Shown here piece by piece: positions 8,274 through 16,237 of a stretch of DNA of 64,000 nt. Source of the stretch: Erythrobacter sp. BLCC-B19 (lineage in GTDB: Bacteria; Pseudomonadota; Alphaproteobacteria; Sphingomonadales; Sphingomonadaceae); assembly GCF_028621955.1 (NCBI RefSeq), contig NZ_CP117516.1, forward strand, positions 766,001-830,000, written 5' to 3'. Under the pieces are notes generated by a model. The model was not told the origin of the DNA, did no database searches, and saw only the letters and a list, made by a program, of their open reading frames with translations. Position numbers and translations under genes: made by a program. Numbering within the stretch: position 1 is the stretch's first letter; each line of letters begins with the position of its first letter.

Positions 8274-9433
8274 TCCGCGTGTCCGGTTACGATGTCGCCT
8301 CTTATGGCGAGATGATCGATTGCGAGCCGCGCATGGGCGTCTATGTCGAGGCGCTGCGGCGGGCGATTACGCCGGGCTGCACCGTGATCGATCTCGGCGC
8401 GGGGTTTGGCGTGTTCGCGCTGCTGGCTTGCAAGTTCGGGGCGGGCAAGGTGATCGCGATCGAACCCGATCCCAGCATCCAATTGCTGATGCCGATGGCC
8501 CAGGCCAATGGCTGCGCTGACCGGATCACCGTCATCCGCGACGTTTCCACCCGCTACACTCCCGAGCACAAGGCCGACGTGATCGTCTCCGACTGCCGCG
8601 GCACGGTCAATCTCTACGAGCATCACATTGCGACGATCAGGGATGCGCGCGAGCGGCTTCTGGCGCCGGGGGGCACCCTGCTGCCGATGCGCGACACGTT
8701 GAGGATGGCTCTGGTGCGGTCGCCCAAACTCTACCGCACCTGCCACTATCCGTGGCGCGCGAACGCCTATGGGCTCGATCTGTCCGCGGGCCAGTCCTTT
8801 GCCGCCAACACCGAACTCAAGGCCTATCTCAAGCCGCGCTCCCTGCTGAGCGCGCCCCGCGATCTCGCGGTGATCGACTATCGCACCGTGGTGGAACCCA
8901 ATGTCGATTCGACCGTCGAGCTTGTGGCCGAAAAGGACGGAGTCGCGCACGGACTGCTGGTATGGTTCGATGCCGAAATCGCCGAGGGGCTGGGTTATTC
9001 CAACGCGCCCGGCCAGCCGGAACTGGTCTATGGCCAGATGCTGCTGCCCTTTGCCGATCCGCCGCGACTGAAGGCAGGCGACCGGGTCATGGCGCGGTTC
9101 CGCGGCAATCTGGTCGACCGGAATTACCTGTGGTCATGGGACGGCAAGGTGATCGACGGACAAACCGGCGCGGCCCGCAATCCTTTCCAGCAATCGACCT
9201 TTGCAAGCCGCGTGATTTCCAAGCAGGCCGCTGCGGCCGGCTCCAATCTGGCCGTCCCGCAACCCTCGGTGCGGATGCAGATCGATGCCGATTGCCTCGC
9301 CATGGTCGATGGCGGCACCGATCAGGACGGGATTGCGAAGGCTCTGATGGAACGCTACCCGGAGCAACTTCCGACATACCGAGCGGCGCTCGACAGCGTG
9401 GTTTCGCTGCTCGGCCGCTATGCAGAGGACTGA
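8261..9433 (+). CDS. PRMT-like SAM-dependent methyltransferase of the lasso locus
   Basis: The SAM-binding motif I is VIDLGAGFGVFALLA, with an acidic residue after strand 2 (AIEPDP). DVIVSDCRGTVNLYEH lies where protein arginine methyltransferases have their double-Glu loop, with Asp replacing the first Glu. A long beta-rich C-terminal part also fits the PRMT plan. Starts at 8261 (close to GGAG) or 8270 (ATGA overlap with the kinase) are both possible. The precursor's core ends Arg-Arg-Ala, so arginine methylation is a tempting but unproven role; carboxyl or aspartate methylation is another option. Its place inside the operon supports peptide tailoring. Confidence 0.85.
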   Translation: MFTMIRVSGYDVASYGEMIDCEPRMGVYVEALRRAITPGCTVIDLGAGFGVFALLACKFGAGKVIAIEPDPSIQLLMPMAQANGCADRITVIRDVSTRYTPEHKADVIVSDCRGTVNLYEHHIATIRDARERLLAPGGTLLPMRDTLRMALVRSPKLYRTCHYPWRANAYGLDLSAGQSFAANTELKAYLKPRSLLSAPRDLAVIDYRTVVEPNVDSTVELVAEKDGVAHGLLVWFDAEIAEGLGYSNAPGQPELVYGQMLLPFADPPRLKAGDRVMARFRGNLVDRNYLWSWDGKVIDGQTGAARNPFQQSTFASRVISKQAAAAGSNLAVPQPSVRMQIDADCLAMVDGGTDQDGIAKALMERYPEQLPTYRAALDSVVSLLGRYAED

Positions 9434-9501
9434 CGGGGACTATCCCGCATGATCGGCCCGGCCTGCGCGGACGACAGGTCGCCGGAAAATGGAGTATTCG
9501 A

Positions 9502-9780
9502 GTGACCGACATCCTGCAGGCCCAATGGCGAATCAGTGACCAGGCCATCGCCAACACTGTGGGCGACGAGATGGTTGTGCTGCACCTTGGCAATGGCACC
9601 TATTTCGGCCTGGATCCGGTGGGCAAGATCCTGTGGGAAGCGCTCGCCGGGGGCCAATCACCCGCAGACGCCTGCGATACGATTCTCGAACGCTACGACA
9701 TCGACCGCGCGACGGCAGAACAGGACTTGCGGCAGTTCCTCGGCGAGCTGGCAGAGGGCGATCTGATCCTCCAGGCGTGA
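9502..9780 (+). CDS. PqqD-family RRE protein (lasso B1, leader recognition)
   Basis: This 92-residue protein has the PqqD/RiPP recognition element pattern: a beta-rich N-terminal half (VVLHLGNGTYFGLDPVGKILWEAL) and a helical C-terminal half. In split lasso systems it binds the leader's YxxP motif and presents the peptide to the protease and cyclase. It starts at GTG 9502 with GGAG seven bases upstream; the frame is open far upstream inside the methyltransferase, but only this start fits the family length. It lies 68 bases after the methyltransferase and 12 before the peptidase. Confidence 0.92.
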   Translation: MTDILQAQWRISDQAIANTVGDEMVVLHLGNGTYFGLDPVGKILWEALAGGQSPADACDTILERYDIDRATAEQDLRQFLGELAEGDLILQA

Positions 9781-9792
9781 GGCCCACAGCGC

Positions 9793-10236
9793 GTGCCCAG
9801 CCGTCATGCCCTTCCCAGCCTGCTGGCGGGCGCGCTGACCGCGACCGTCCTTTTGGGCTTGGCGCGGATTGAACTTGCACGAATCACACCGCGGGCCGTG
9901 ATCGCCCGCAACCAGCGGATCGCTGCGCGAATCGGCACCCACACCCCAACAAATCATGTGATTCGCCAATGCGATGACGTGGCGTTCTTCATCAATCGCA
10001 TGGCGGCACGGGTGCCGTGGCGTTCCGATTGCCTTGTGCAGGCGCTCGCCGGTCAGCGCTGGCTCGCGTGGGGCGGCATCGCAAGCGAGATCGCCGTGGG
10101 GGCGGCCAAGCGGGCCGATGGATCGCTCAACGCCCATGCGTGGCTGCGGCAGGAAGGCAGGGTCGTGCTGGGCGGCGATGTTGCCGATCTCCAGCCCCTG
10201 CTCGATCCCGACCAATTCCCCCACGACCTGCGCTGA
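9793..10236 (+). CDS. lasso-peptide leader peptidase B2 (transglutaminase-like)
   Basis: This is a Transglut_core3 cysteine protease of 147 residues that cuts the leader after the Thr-x site. The expected triad is present: Cys80 in RSDCLVQALA, His115 in LNAHAWL, and Asp129 in LGGDV. A hydrophobic segment near residues 9-24 precedes the domain. The start is GTG 9793, 12 bases after the RRE gene stop; no strong ribosome site is seen, so coupling with B1 is likely. Together with the RRE protein it forms the split B1/B2 system typical of non-enterobacterial lasso clusters. It is the last recognised lasso gene. Confidence 0.93.
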   Translation: MPSRHALPSLLAGALTATVLLGLARIELARITPRAVIARNQRIAARIGTHTPTNHVIRQCDDVAFFINRMAARVPWRSDCLVQALAGQRWLAWGGIASEIAVGAAKRADGSLNAHAWLRQEGRVVLGGDVADLQPLLDPDQFPHDLR

Positions 10237-10389
10237 TCGCCCATTCACGGCTGCGCGAAGGATCGCTGTCTTGCGACGAGTTGTTGCCCAGTCACGCCGC
10301 GTTTACCGTTTTCGGCTAGAGCAAGGTTGCAAAGCTTGCTGCAGTGCACTAAGGATTACCACGGATTGAGATTTCAAGAGGGTTTGAAG

Positions 10390-10692
10390 ATGATGAAGAC
10401 CGTGTCTCGCATGTTGACCGCCACCGCCGCGCTTGGCCTCGTTGCCGCGCCGTTCGTGGCTGAAGCCAACACCCGCGCGGGTGACAGCGGTGCCGTCTAC
10501 AGCACCTCGAAGGCGCTTCCGGGTCTCGGCCGCGCCGCTGCTGGCGAAGGTCAGGCCGAAGAAGGCCCGGGCGCCATCGTGTACTTCCTCGGTGCCGGCG
10601 CTGCCGCGCTCGCGACCTATGCTGCGCTCGAAGCGGCTGGCGTCATCAACAGCGACGATGACGACTGCATCTCGCCGGGCGCCTGCAACTAA
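10390..10692 (+). CDS. small exported protein of unknown function
   Basis: This is a 100-residue protein with a clear signal peptide (MMKTVSRM, then a hydrophobic stretch ending AEA-N near residue 26), a Gly/Glu-rich middle, a second hydrophobic stretch (IVYFLGAGAAALATYAALEAAG, about 65-88) and an acidic tail with two Cys (DDDDCISPGAC). I do not recognise a family. AGAGGG lies seven bases before the ATG. It has its own leader of about 150 bases after the lasso peptidase and a terminator behind it, so it is probably a single-gene unit. It may belong with the following polysaccharide gene or the envelope rather than the lasso pathway. Confidence 0.7.
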   Translation: MMKTVSRMLTATAALGLVAAPFVAEANTRAGDSGAVYSTSKALPGLGRAAAGEGQAEEGPGAIVYFLGAGAAALATYAALEAAGVINSDDDDCISPGACN

Positions 10693-10714
10693 GTCTCAAG
10701 CCGCTAACGAATAG

Positions 10715-10742
10715 AACGCCCGGTGCCTTGGTGCCGGGCGTT
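10715..10742 (+). terminator. rho-independent terminator
   Basis: A nine-base stem, AACGCCCGG (10715-10723) with CCGGGCGTT (10734-10742), is followed by a T-run to 10745. It closes the transcript of the small exported protein and separates it from the ligase gene. Confidence 0.85.
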
Positions 10743-10801
10743 TTTCTTTGAGTCCCGGGCAGAGCCGAAGCGCGATACCCGACAACTCTGCGAGACTGGA
10801 C

Positions 10802-12148
10802 TTGGATAGACCCGCAGCAGACCGAAGTGGCTTCTGGTTGCTCGCGGCCATCCTGCTGGCCGCCTTCCTGTGTGGCGGCGGCGGCATTGGCGCCGCGCTC
10901 GGAAACCTCGCGGTTCAGGTCGTCGCCCTCGGGGTGCTGGCGGCCCGGCAGGCCAGCTTTGCCTCGTTCTGGCGCGAATCGCCACGCGCCCTGCGGGCGC
11001 TGATTGTCGCCTCGCTGGCGTTGCCCATCCTCCAGATCCTGCCCCTCCCCGATTCGCTGTGGCGCGCCCTGCCGAGCCGCGATCTGGTCGCGAGCGCCCG
11101 CGAACTGGCAGGCGCAGCGGGCGGCTGGTCCACATACAGCGTCAACCCGCTTCGCACCCTGCTCGCACTGACCGCCCTTGTGACCCCGCTTGCCGTGCTG
11201 CTTGCAGGCTGGTCGCTGCCGCGCGACCGGCTGCTCGATCTGGGTTGGCTGGTGGTCGGCTGCGGCATCGCCACGGTGCTGCTCGGTGCGGTGCAGTTGA
11301 TGACGGCGACCGAAAGCACGACGCTGTATGGCGCGCGCTCGCCGGGGTCGTTCCTGCTCGGCACCTTTGCCAATCGCAACTCGACGGGCCTGTTCCTGAC
11401 CTCCACGCTCGGCCTGGCTGCCCTGCTGCCAGCGCCGCGGCAACATCCCGCGGTGCTTCCTGCACGGCTGGGGGTTTGTGCCCTGCTGCTGCTCGGTGTG
11501 GTGCTGACCCTGTCGCGCACGTCGATCGTGCTCGCCCTGCTGCCGGTGACGCTCGGCTTGATCCGTGCGCTTGGCGTGATGGTGCCAGCGCGCAGCGAAG
11601 GCCGATCATCCGGGCGCGGACTGGCAATCGGCCTTGGCGCACTGGCGCTGGTGGTGGCCGGAGCCGGCGCGCTGGTGGTGACCGCCCCTGGCCGTGTCGG
11701 CGACGCGCTCGAACGCTTCGAAGCGAAGGACGACGCCCGCCGCTTTGTCTGGGACGACGCCACCTACAGCGCCGGACGCTATTGGCCGGCAGGATCAGGG
11801 ATGGGCACCTACGACGAGATCTATCAGGTCGACGAATCGCTCGAAAACCTCACCAGCCGCCGTCCGGGGCGGGTGCATAACGACTATATCGAACTCGCGA
11901 TCGAAGCGGGCGCGCCGGGCCTCGCGCTAGCGGCGCTGTGGGCGGTGCTGATCGGCTGGCTGGCGTCGCGGGTCCGGGGGAGCACGATGCGCTGGCCCGC
12001 CTGGGCCGCCGGCACGTTCCTGCTGGCGATCGCCTTGCAGTCGATCACGGACTACCCCTTGCGCAATCAGACGATCCTCGCCTTTGCAGGCTTCGCGCTG
12101 TTGCTGCTGACCAGGATCGCGATGCACGAAGCGAGGGCGCGGCGATGA
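10802..12148 (+). CDS. O-antigen ligase / Wzy-like membrane protein
   Basis: This polytopic protein of about 448 residues has ten or more hydrophobic stretches. It carries the Wzy_C family features GTFANRNSTGLF in a loop near the middle and GRVHNDYIELAIEAGAPGL near the end, the conserved His-Asn-Asp loop. Such proteins join or polymerise lipid-linked glycans at the periplasmic face. No ATG is available: TTG 10748 sits directly behind the terminator, so TTG 10802 is preferred, with low certainty. Its stop overlaps the next gene (ATGA, 12145-12148). The nearby rhamnose genes fit a role in surface polysaccharide. Confidence 0.82.
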   Translation: MDRPAADRSGFWLLAAILLAAFLCGGGGIGAALGNLAVQVVALGVLAARQASFASFWRESPRALRALIVASLALPILQILPLPDSLWRALPSRDLVASARELAGAAGGWSTYSVNPLRTLLALTALVTPLAVLLAGWSLPRDRLLDLGWLVVGCGIATVLLGAVQLMTATESTTLYGARSPGSFLLGTFANRNSTGLFLTSTLGLAALLPAPRQHPAVLPARLGVCALLLLGVVLTLSRTSIVLALLPVTLGLIRALGVMVPARSEGRSSGRGLAIGLGALALVVAGAGALVVTAPGRVGDALERFEAKDDARRFVWDDATYSAGRYWPAGSGMGTYDEIYQVDESLENLTSRRPGRVHNDYIELAIEAGAPGLALAALWAVLIGWLASRVRGSTMRWPAWAAGTFLLAIALQSITDYPLRNQTILAFAGFALLLLTRIAMHEARARR

Positions 12149-12879
12149 TCGGGCGTCTTGTCTGGTTTGCGGGCCTCGCCGCCATCGCGCTGCTGACCGC
12201 AGTGCTGCAACTTGATCTGATGGCAGCGCGGGCACCGGGCGTTGTGCCTATCGTGCCCTCGCCGCTGCGCAACGAATCGCAGGTCGCGATAACCCGCGCC
12301 GCGCTAGCCGGAACCGACAGCGCGCGCGCGCTTGCCGAAGCCGAGCGGCTGGTGCAGCGCCGCCCGATTCCGGCGCGGAACCTCGTCCTGCTCTCCGTGA
12401 GCCAAGCCAAGGCTGGCAAGGCCGAGGACGCCGCCAAGACCATTCAGATCGCTGCCCAGCGTGGCTGGCGAGAGCCGCTTGCGCAGGAAGCCATGCTCCG
12501 GATTGCACTTGCGGCTGGCGACGAGGCTGAGGCGGCACGCCGCTATGCGGCTCTCTTCCTGCGCGATGGCACACCAGAGCCGTTGCTGAGCGAGCTCGGC
12601 ACGGCAGTGCTGGCCAAGCCCGGCGGCCTCGGGCAGTCCACGATGGTGGCGATCGTGGTCGGCGGTGAACGGTGGCACGCGGCCTTTCTGGGGCGCGGTC
12701 CGCGGGTGATGCCGCCAGCGGCATTCAGTGCGATCACGGCCGACAGCCTTGCGCGCGGCGCAGCCTTTGATTGCGCCGCGCTTGGTCAGTCGGTGCGCGT
12801 GCTCAAGCGGCGCGATCCCGCGGCCGCCGCCAGTTTGCGCACCGCCGCCGAACGGCGCTGCCCCAGATTGCCGCGCTAG
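12145..12879 (+). CDS. exported helical-repeat protein, partner of the ligase-like gene
   Basis: This 244-residue protein begins with a membrane anchor or signal (LVWFAGLAAIALLTAVLQL). Alternating Ala/Glu/Arg-rich helices follow (LAEAERLVQRR..., AAKTIQIAAQRGW), resembling TPR-type repeats. It overlaps the O-antigen ligase gene by four bases, so the two are co-translated. I infer a periplasmic scaffold or accessory for polysaccharide assembly; no catalytic motif is visible. The frame is open upstream to 11938 but the overlap start at 12145 begins with the signal and is preferred. Confidence 0.65.
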   Translation: MIGRLVWFAGLAAIALLTAVLQLDLMAARAPGVVPIVPSPLRNESQVAITRAALAGTDSARALAEAERLVQRRPIPARNLVLLSVSQAKAGKAEDAAKTIQIAAQRGWREPLAQEAMLRIALAAGDEAEAARRYAALFLRDGTPEPLLSELGTAVLAKPGGLGQSTMVAIVVGGERWHAAFLGRGPRVMPPAAFSAITADSLARGAAFDCAALGQSVRVLKRRDPAAAASLRTAAERRCPRLPR

Positions 12880-13742
12880 AGCGTGCGGATGATGCCGGAG
12901 AAGTCGGTCGCGGCGTTCTCGGCGGCGAAGGCTTCATAGATCGCGCGGGCGTGCTCGCCCAGCTCGACCTTGGCCCCCGCGCCCGCAGCCGCTTCCATCG
13001 CCAGCTTCAAATCCTTGAGCATCAGCCCGGCGGCAAACCCGCCCTGATAGCCATTGTCCGCGGGCGTCACCGGGCCGACGCCGGGCACCGGGCAATAGGA
13101 CGTCATCGACCAGCACTGGCCGGATGAGACGCTGGAGATGTCGTAGAAGGTCTGCGCGTCGAGCCCGAGCTTTTCGGCCATGGCAAAGGCTTCGCAGGTG
13201 CCGATCATGTGGATCGCCAGCAGCATATTGTTGCAGATCTTGGCCGCCTGACCCGTTCCGGGTCCGCCTGCGTGGATCACCGCCTTGCCCATCGCAGCAA
13301 GGATCGGCTGGGCGCGGGCGAAGGCTTCGTCAGAGCCGCCGACCATGAAGGTCAGCGTGCCGCCCGCCGCCGCCGCGATCCCGCCGCTGACAGGGGCATC
13401 GACCATCTGGTAGCCGTGCGCTTCGGTCACTTCGATCACCTCGCGCGCGGTGGCGACGTCGATGGTGGAGCAGTCGAGCAGAATCGCGCCTTCGGGGGCA
13501 TGGCCGATCACATTGTCCCAATAGACCGCTTTGACGATCTGCCCGTTCGGCAGCATCGAGACGACCGCTTCGACGCCCTGACAGGCCTCCTTCGCAGTGG
13601 CGAAGGTCGCGCACCCCGCCTCGCGCGCGGCGGCAAGCGCGGCGTCGCTGAGGTCGAAGGCGCGGACGTCGTGGCCAGCCTTCACAAGGTTCGCGGCCAT
13701 CCCGCCGCCCATGTTGCCGAGGCCGATAAAGGCTACTTTCAT
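12876..13742 (-). CDS. mmsB: 3-hydroxyisobutyrate dehydrogenase
   Basis: It oxidises 3-hydroxyisobutyrate to methylmalonate semialdehyde in valine catabolism, using NAD. The N-terminus MKVAFIGLGNMGGGMAANL is the GxGxxG cofactor site; DAPVSGG is the substrate site; GPGTGQAAKICNN holds the catalytic Lys. The 288 residues match the family. It is the last gene of the minus-strand valine cluster, after a palindromic repeat. Its end overlaps the preceding convergent plus-strand gene by four bases. Confidence 0.93.
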   Translation of the reverse strand: MKVAFIGLGNMGGGMAANLVKAGHDVRAFDLSDAALAAAREAGCATFATAKEACQGVEAVVSMLPNGQIVKAVYWDNVIGHAPEGAILLDCSTIDVATAREVIEVTEAHGYQMVDAPVSGGIAAAAGGTLTFMVGGSDEAFARAQPILAAMGKAVIHAGGPGTGQAAKICNNMLLAIHMIGTCEAFAMAEKLGLDAQTFYDISSVSSGQCWSMTSYCPVPGVGPVTPADNGYQGGFAAGLMLKDLKLAMEAAAGAGAKVELGEHARAIYEAFAAENAATDFSGIIRTL

Positions 13743-13750
13743 GCTGTCTC

Positions 13751-13860
13751 TCCCCTCCCGCTTGCGGGAGGGGCCGGGGGTGGGCCCGCTTCCCGCGAGA
13801 TTAATGCAAAGGCGCGAGGTGCATTCCCACCCCTAACCCCTCCCGCAAGCGGGAGGGGGA
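13751..13860. repeat. BIME-like pair of inverted palindromic repeats
   Basis: A unit CCCCTCCCGCTTGCGGGAGG plus a G-rich tail (from 13752) and its inverted copy (ending near 13859) are separated by about 45 bases. Each unit is itself a hairpin. The same two-unit layout recurs at 29705-29790 and a shorter relative at 42723-42758, so it is a dispersed repeat family of this genome. It may affect mRNA between crotonase and mmsB. Confidence 0.8.
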
Positions 13861-13865
13861 CTTGC

Positions 13866-14660
13866 TTACCGCCCCTTCCACTGCCCTTCGCGCTTTTCGA
13901 TGAAGGCGGCCATCCCTTCCGCCTTGTCCTCGCTGGCGGTGAGGATCTGGAAGATCCGGCGCTCGACGATCAGGCCCTGATCGAGCGTCATTTCGAAGGC
14001 CGAATTCACCATCTCCTTGTTGGCGATGGTCGCCATCGGCGGCATGGCGGCGATGGTTGCGGCGGTCTTGAGGCTCTCTGCGATCAGCTCCTCATGCGGC
14101 ACGACGCGCGCGACCAGATTGCTGCGCTCGGCTTCCTCGGCGTTCATCATCCGGCCGGTGAGGCACATTTCCATCGACTTCGACTTGCCGATCGCGCGGG
14201 TCAGCCGCTGGCTGCCACCCATGCCCGGCGCCACGCCAAGCTTGATTTCCGGCTGGCCGAACTTGGCCTTGTCGGAGGCGATGATGAAATCCGCCATCAT
14301 GGCAAGCTCGCACCCGCCGCCCAGCGCAAAGCCGTTGACCGCGGCGATCCAGGGCTTGCGGGTCTTCTTGACGATCTCGCTGGTCCAGGGGCTGAAGAAA
14401 TCGTCGAGGTAGAAGTCGGTCGCCGCCTTCTCGCTCATTTCCTTGATGTCGGCCCCGGCGGCGAAGGCCTTGTCGCCGCTGCCGGTGAGGATCGCGCAGA
14501 GCTGGGTGCTGTCGGCCTGATAGGCGGCGAAGGCGTGGATCAGCTCTTCGAGCACCTTGGAATTGAGGGCGTTCAGCGCCTGCGGGCGGTTGATCGTCAG
14601 CAGCGTGACGCCCTTGGTGCCGCGGGCATCGGTTTCGGCGGTGATGGTTTCGTAGGTCAT
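13866..14660 (-). CDS. enoyl-CoA hydratase (crotonase family)
   Basis: This 264-residue crotonase hydrates an enoyl-CoA, here probably methacrylyl-CoA in valine breakdown. Both catalytic Glu positions of hydratases are seen: one in GGGCELAMM and one in FGQPEIKLG. The N-terminal INRPQALNALN and oxyanion-hole AAGADIKEM segments are typical. It lies between mmsB and the HIBYL-CoA hydrolase, which fixes the pathway by context. Repeats separate it from both neighbours, so expression may be segmented. Confidence 0.9.
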   Translation of the reverse strand: MTYETITAETDARGTKGVTLLTINRPQALNALNSKVLEELIHAFAAYQADSTQLCAILTGSGDKAFAAGADIKEMSEKAATDFYLDDFFSPWTSEIVKKTRKPWIAAVNGFALGGGCELAMMADFIIASDKAKFGQPEIKLGVAPGMGGSQRLTRAIGKSKSMEMCLTGRMMNAEEAERSNLVARVVPHEELIAESLKTAATIAAMPPMATIANKEMVNSAFEMTLDQGLIVERRIFQILTASEDKAEGMAAFIEKREGQWKGR

Positions 14661-14673
14661 TTCTCTTCCCCGT

Positions 14674-14766
14674 TCGTCATCGCGAGGATCCGCAGGCCCT
14701 TACCAGACCGGGGCGGCAGTCCATGGCGATGGTCCATGGATTGCTTCGCTTCGCTCGCAATGACGA
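14674..14766. repeat. dispersed CGTCATTGCGAG-type inverted repeat
   Basis: TCGTCATCGCGAG (14674-14686) is the near-perfect inverse of CTCGCAATGACGA (14754-14766). Inside lies a second palindromic part around TCCATGG. This matches the widely dispersed proteobacterial repeat of the form CGTCATTGCGAGCGAAGCGAAG and has no coding role in the stretch between the two valine genes. Confidence 0.75.
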
Positions 14767-14786
14767 AGCGGGCAACCCGCAATTTG

Positions 14787-15845
14787 CTAGGCCAGCGGCG
14801 TCCACTCCTCGCCTTGCGGCAGAGGCGCGAAGATCGCGTCGAGCAGGTCGTCTGTGACCTCCTCGGGGGTGGCGGGGTTCCACTTGGGATCGCCGGTCTT
14901 GTCGACGATCACCGCGCGCACGCCCTCGGCAAAGTCGGGGCGGGTGAGGACGCGGCTGGCGATGCGGTATTCCATCCGCATATTGTCGGCAAAATCGCTG
15001 AGCTTGGCGCTCTCGGCGAGCTGGCGCAGCGCGACCTTGCAGGTCTGCGGGCTTTTGGTGCCCAAGGTGTTGCGCTCGGTCGCGGCCCAGTTGTCGCCCG
15101 CTTCGGCGGCGGCTTCGAGGCTGGCGAGGATGTCCTCGTAGCGGTCGGAGGCGAAGTGCTTGGCGATGGTCGCGGCATTGGCCTCGATCCGCGCCTTGGG
15201 CGGAGTGCCGACCGGCTCGCTCAGCACCCCCGCGATGCGGTCGGGGTGATCGTGGATTCGGGCCTTCAAATCCTCGAGCATCTCGTGCGGGGCGTAATGC
15301 GTCGCCAGACCCGTCCACAGGCACTCCGACCCGTCGAGCCGCGCCCCGGTCAAGGCGAGGAACTGGCCCAAGCGCTGGCCGAGGCGCGCAAGATACCAGC
15401 CGCCGCCGACATCGGGGAACAGGCCGATCCCGGTCTCGGGCATGGCAAAGCGGGTGTTTTCGGTCGCCACCCGGAACTTGGCGGGCTGCGAAATGCCGAC
15501 GCCGCCGCCCATCGTGATGCCGTCCATGAAGGCGACGATCGGCTTGGCGTAGGTGAACATCTGGTGGTTCAATTGATATTCGTCGTGGAAGAACTTCCGT
15601 CCCGACACGCCGCCATCGTTCAGTGCCGAATCGCGCAGGAAGGCGATGTCGCCCCCGGCGCAGAAGCCGCGGCCCTCGGCATGGTCGATGATCACCGCCT
15701 TGATGGCATCATCAGCCGCCCATTCGCTCAAGGCCGCGCTGATCGCGTGGCACATCGGCAGCGTCAGCGCATGAAGCGCCTTCGGGCGGTTGAGGCTGAT
15801 ATGGCCGACCGGGCCATTGGTGCGGATCAGAACGTCGTCAGTCAT
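14787..15845 (-). CDS. 3-hydroxyisobutyryl-CoA hydrolase
   Basis: This 352-residue crotonase-fold hydrolase releases 3-hydroxyisobutyrate from its CoA ester, the step before mmsB. GRGFCAGGDIAFLRD and MPETGIGLFPDVGGGW are signature segments that separate HIBYL-CoA hydrolases from ordinary hydratases, and the longer length also fits. It overlaps the VOC protein gene by four bases upstream, so both are one operon with the acyl-CoA dehydrogenase. Confidence 0.92.
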   Translation of the reverse strand: MTDDVLIRTNGPVGHISLNRPKALHALTLPMCHAISAALSEWAADDAIKAVIIDHAEGRGFCAGGDIAFLRDSALNDGGVSGRKFFHDEYQLNHQMFTYAKPIVAFMDGITMGGGVGISQPAKFRVATENTRFAMPETGIGLFPDVGGGWYLARLGQRLGQFLALTGARLDGSECLWTGLATHYAPHEMLEDLKARIHDHPDRIAGVLSEPVGTPPKARIEANAATIAKHFASDRYEDILASLEAAAEAGDNWAATERNTLGTKSPQTCKVALRQLAESAKLSDFADNMRMEYRIASRVLTRPDFAEGVRAVIVDKTGDPKWNPATPEEVTDDLLDAIFAPLPQGEEWTPLA

Positions 15846-16237
15846 TGCCCCGTTTCTTTCGGTTCGATCAGGTCCCAGCGATTGCCGAAAGGATCGCTGA
15901 ACACTGCCACCGTGCCGTAGCTTTCATGGCGCGGCTGTTCTTCAAATTTCGCCCCTGCTTCGACGAGCCGTGCATGGGTGCCTGTGAAATCATCGGTGTG
16001 AGCAAAAAAGCCCACGCGCCCCCCGGTCTGGTTGCCGATGGCAGCGCTCTGCGCGTCAGTGGCGGCCTTGGCAAGCAGCAAGCGCCCGCCATCCTTGCCG
16101 CCGACCACCACCCAGCGCTTGCCGCCGCCCATGTCGCTGTCCTCGATCAGATCGAGCCCGAGCCCGCCCACGCAAAAGGCGATGCCCGCGTCGTAACCGG
16201 GCACCAGCAATGTCGTGAGGGCCAGCCGAGTGCCCAT
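15842..16237 (-). CDS. VOC/glyoxalase-superfamily protein
   Basis: This 131-residue single-module protein of the vicinal-oxygen-chelate fold has two beta-alpha-beta halves ending in VAVFSDPFGNRWDLIEP, the typical C-terminal metal-site strand. No specific substrate can be read from sequence. It lies between the HIBYL-CoA hydrolase (four-base overlap) and the isobutyryl-CoA dehydrogenase (immediately adjacent), so it is co-expressed with valine catabolism and may handle a reactive by-product. That role is inference. Confidence 0.85.
   Translation of the reverse strand: MGTRLALTTLLVPGYDAGIAFCVGGLGLDLIEDSDMGGGKRWVVVGGKDGGRLLLAKAATDAQSAAIGNQTGGRVGFFAHTDDFTGTHARLVEAGAKFEEQPRHESYGTVAVFSDPFGNRWDLIEPKETGQ

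Noticed and set aside
13209..15920. Long plus-strand open frame across the valine genes
   Set aside because: It is antisense to three recognised enzymes and runs through two dispersed repeats, with no family-like sequence.
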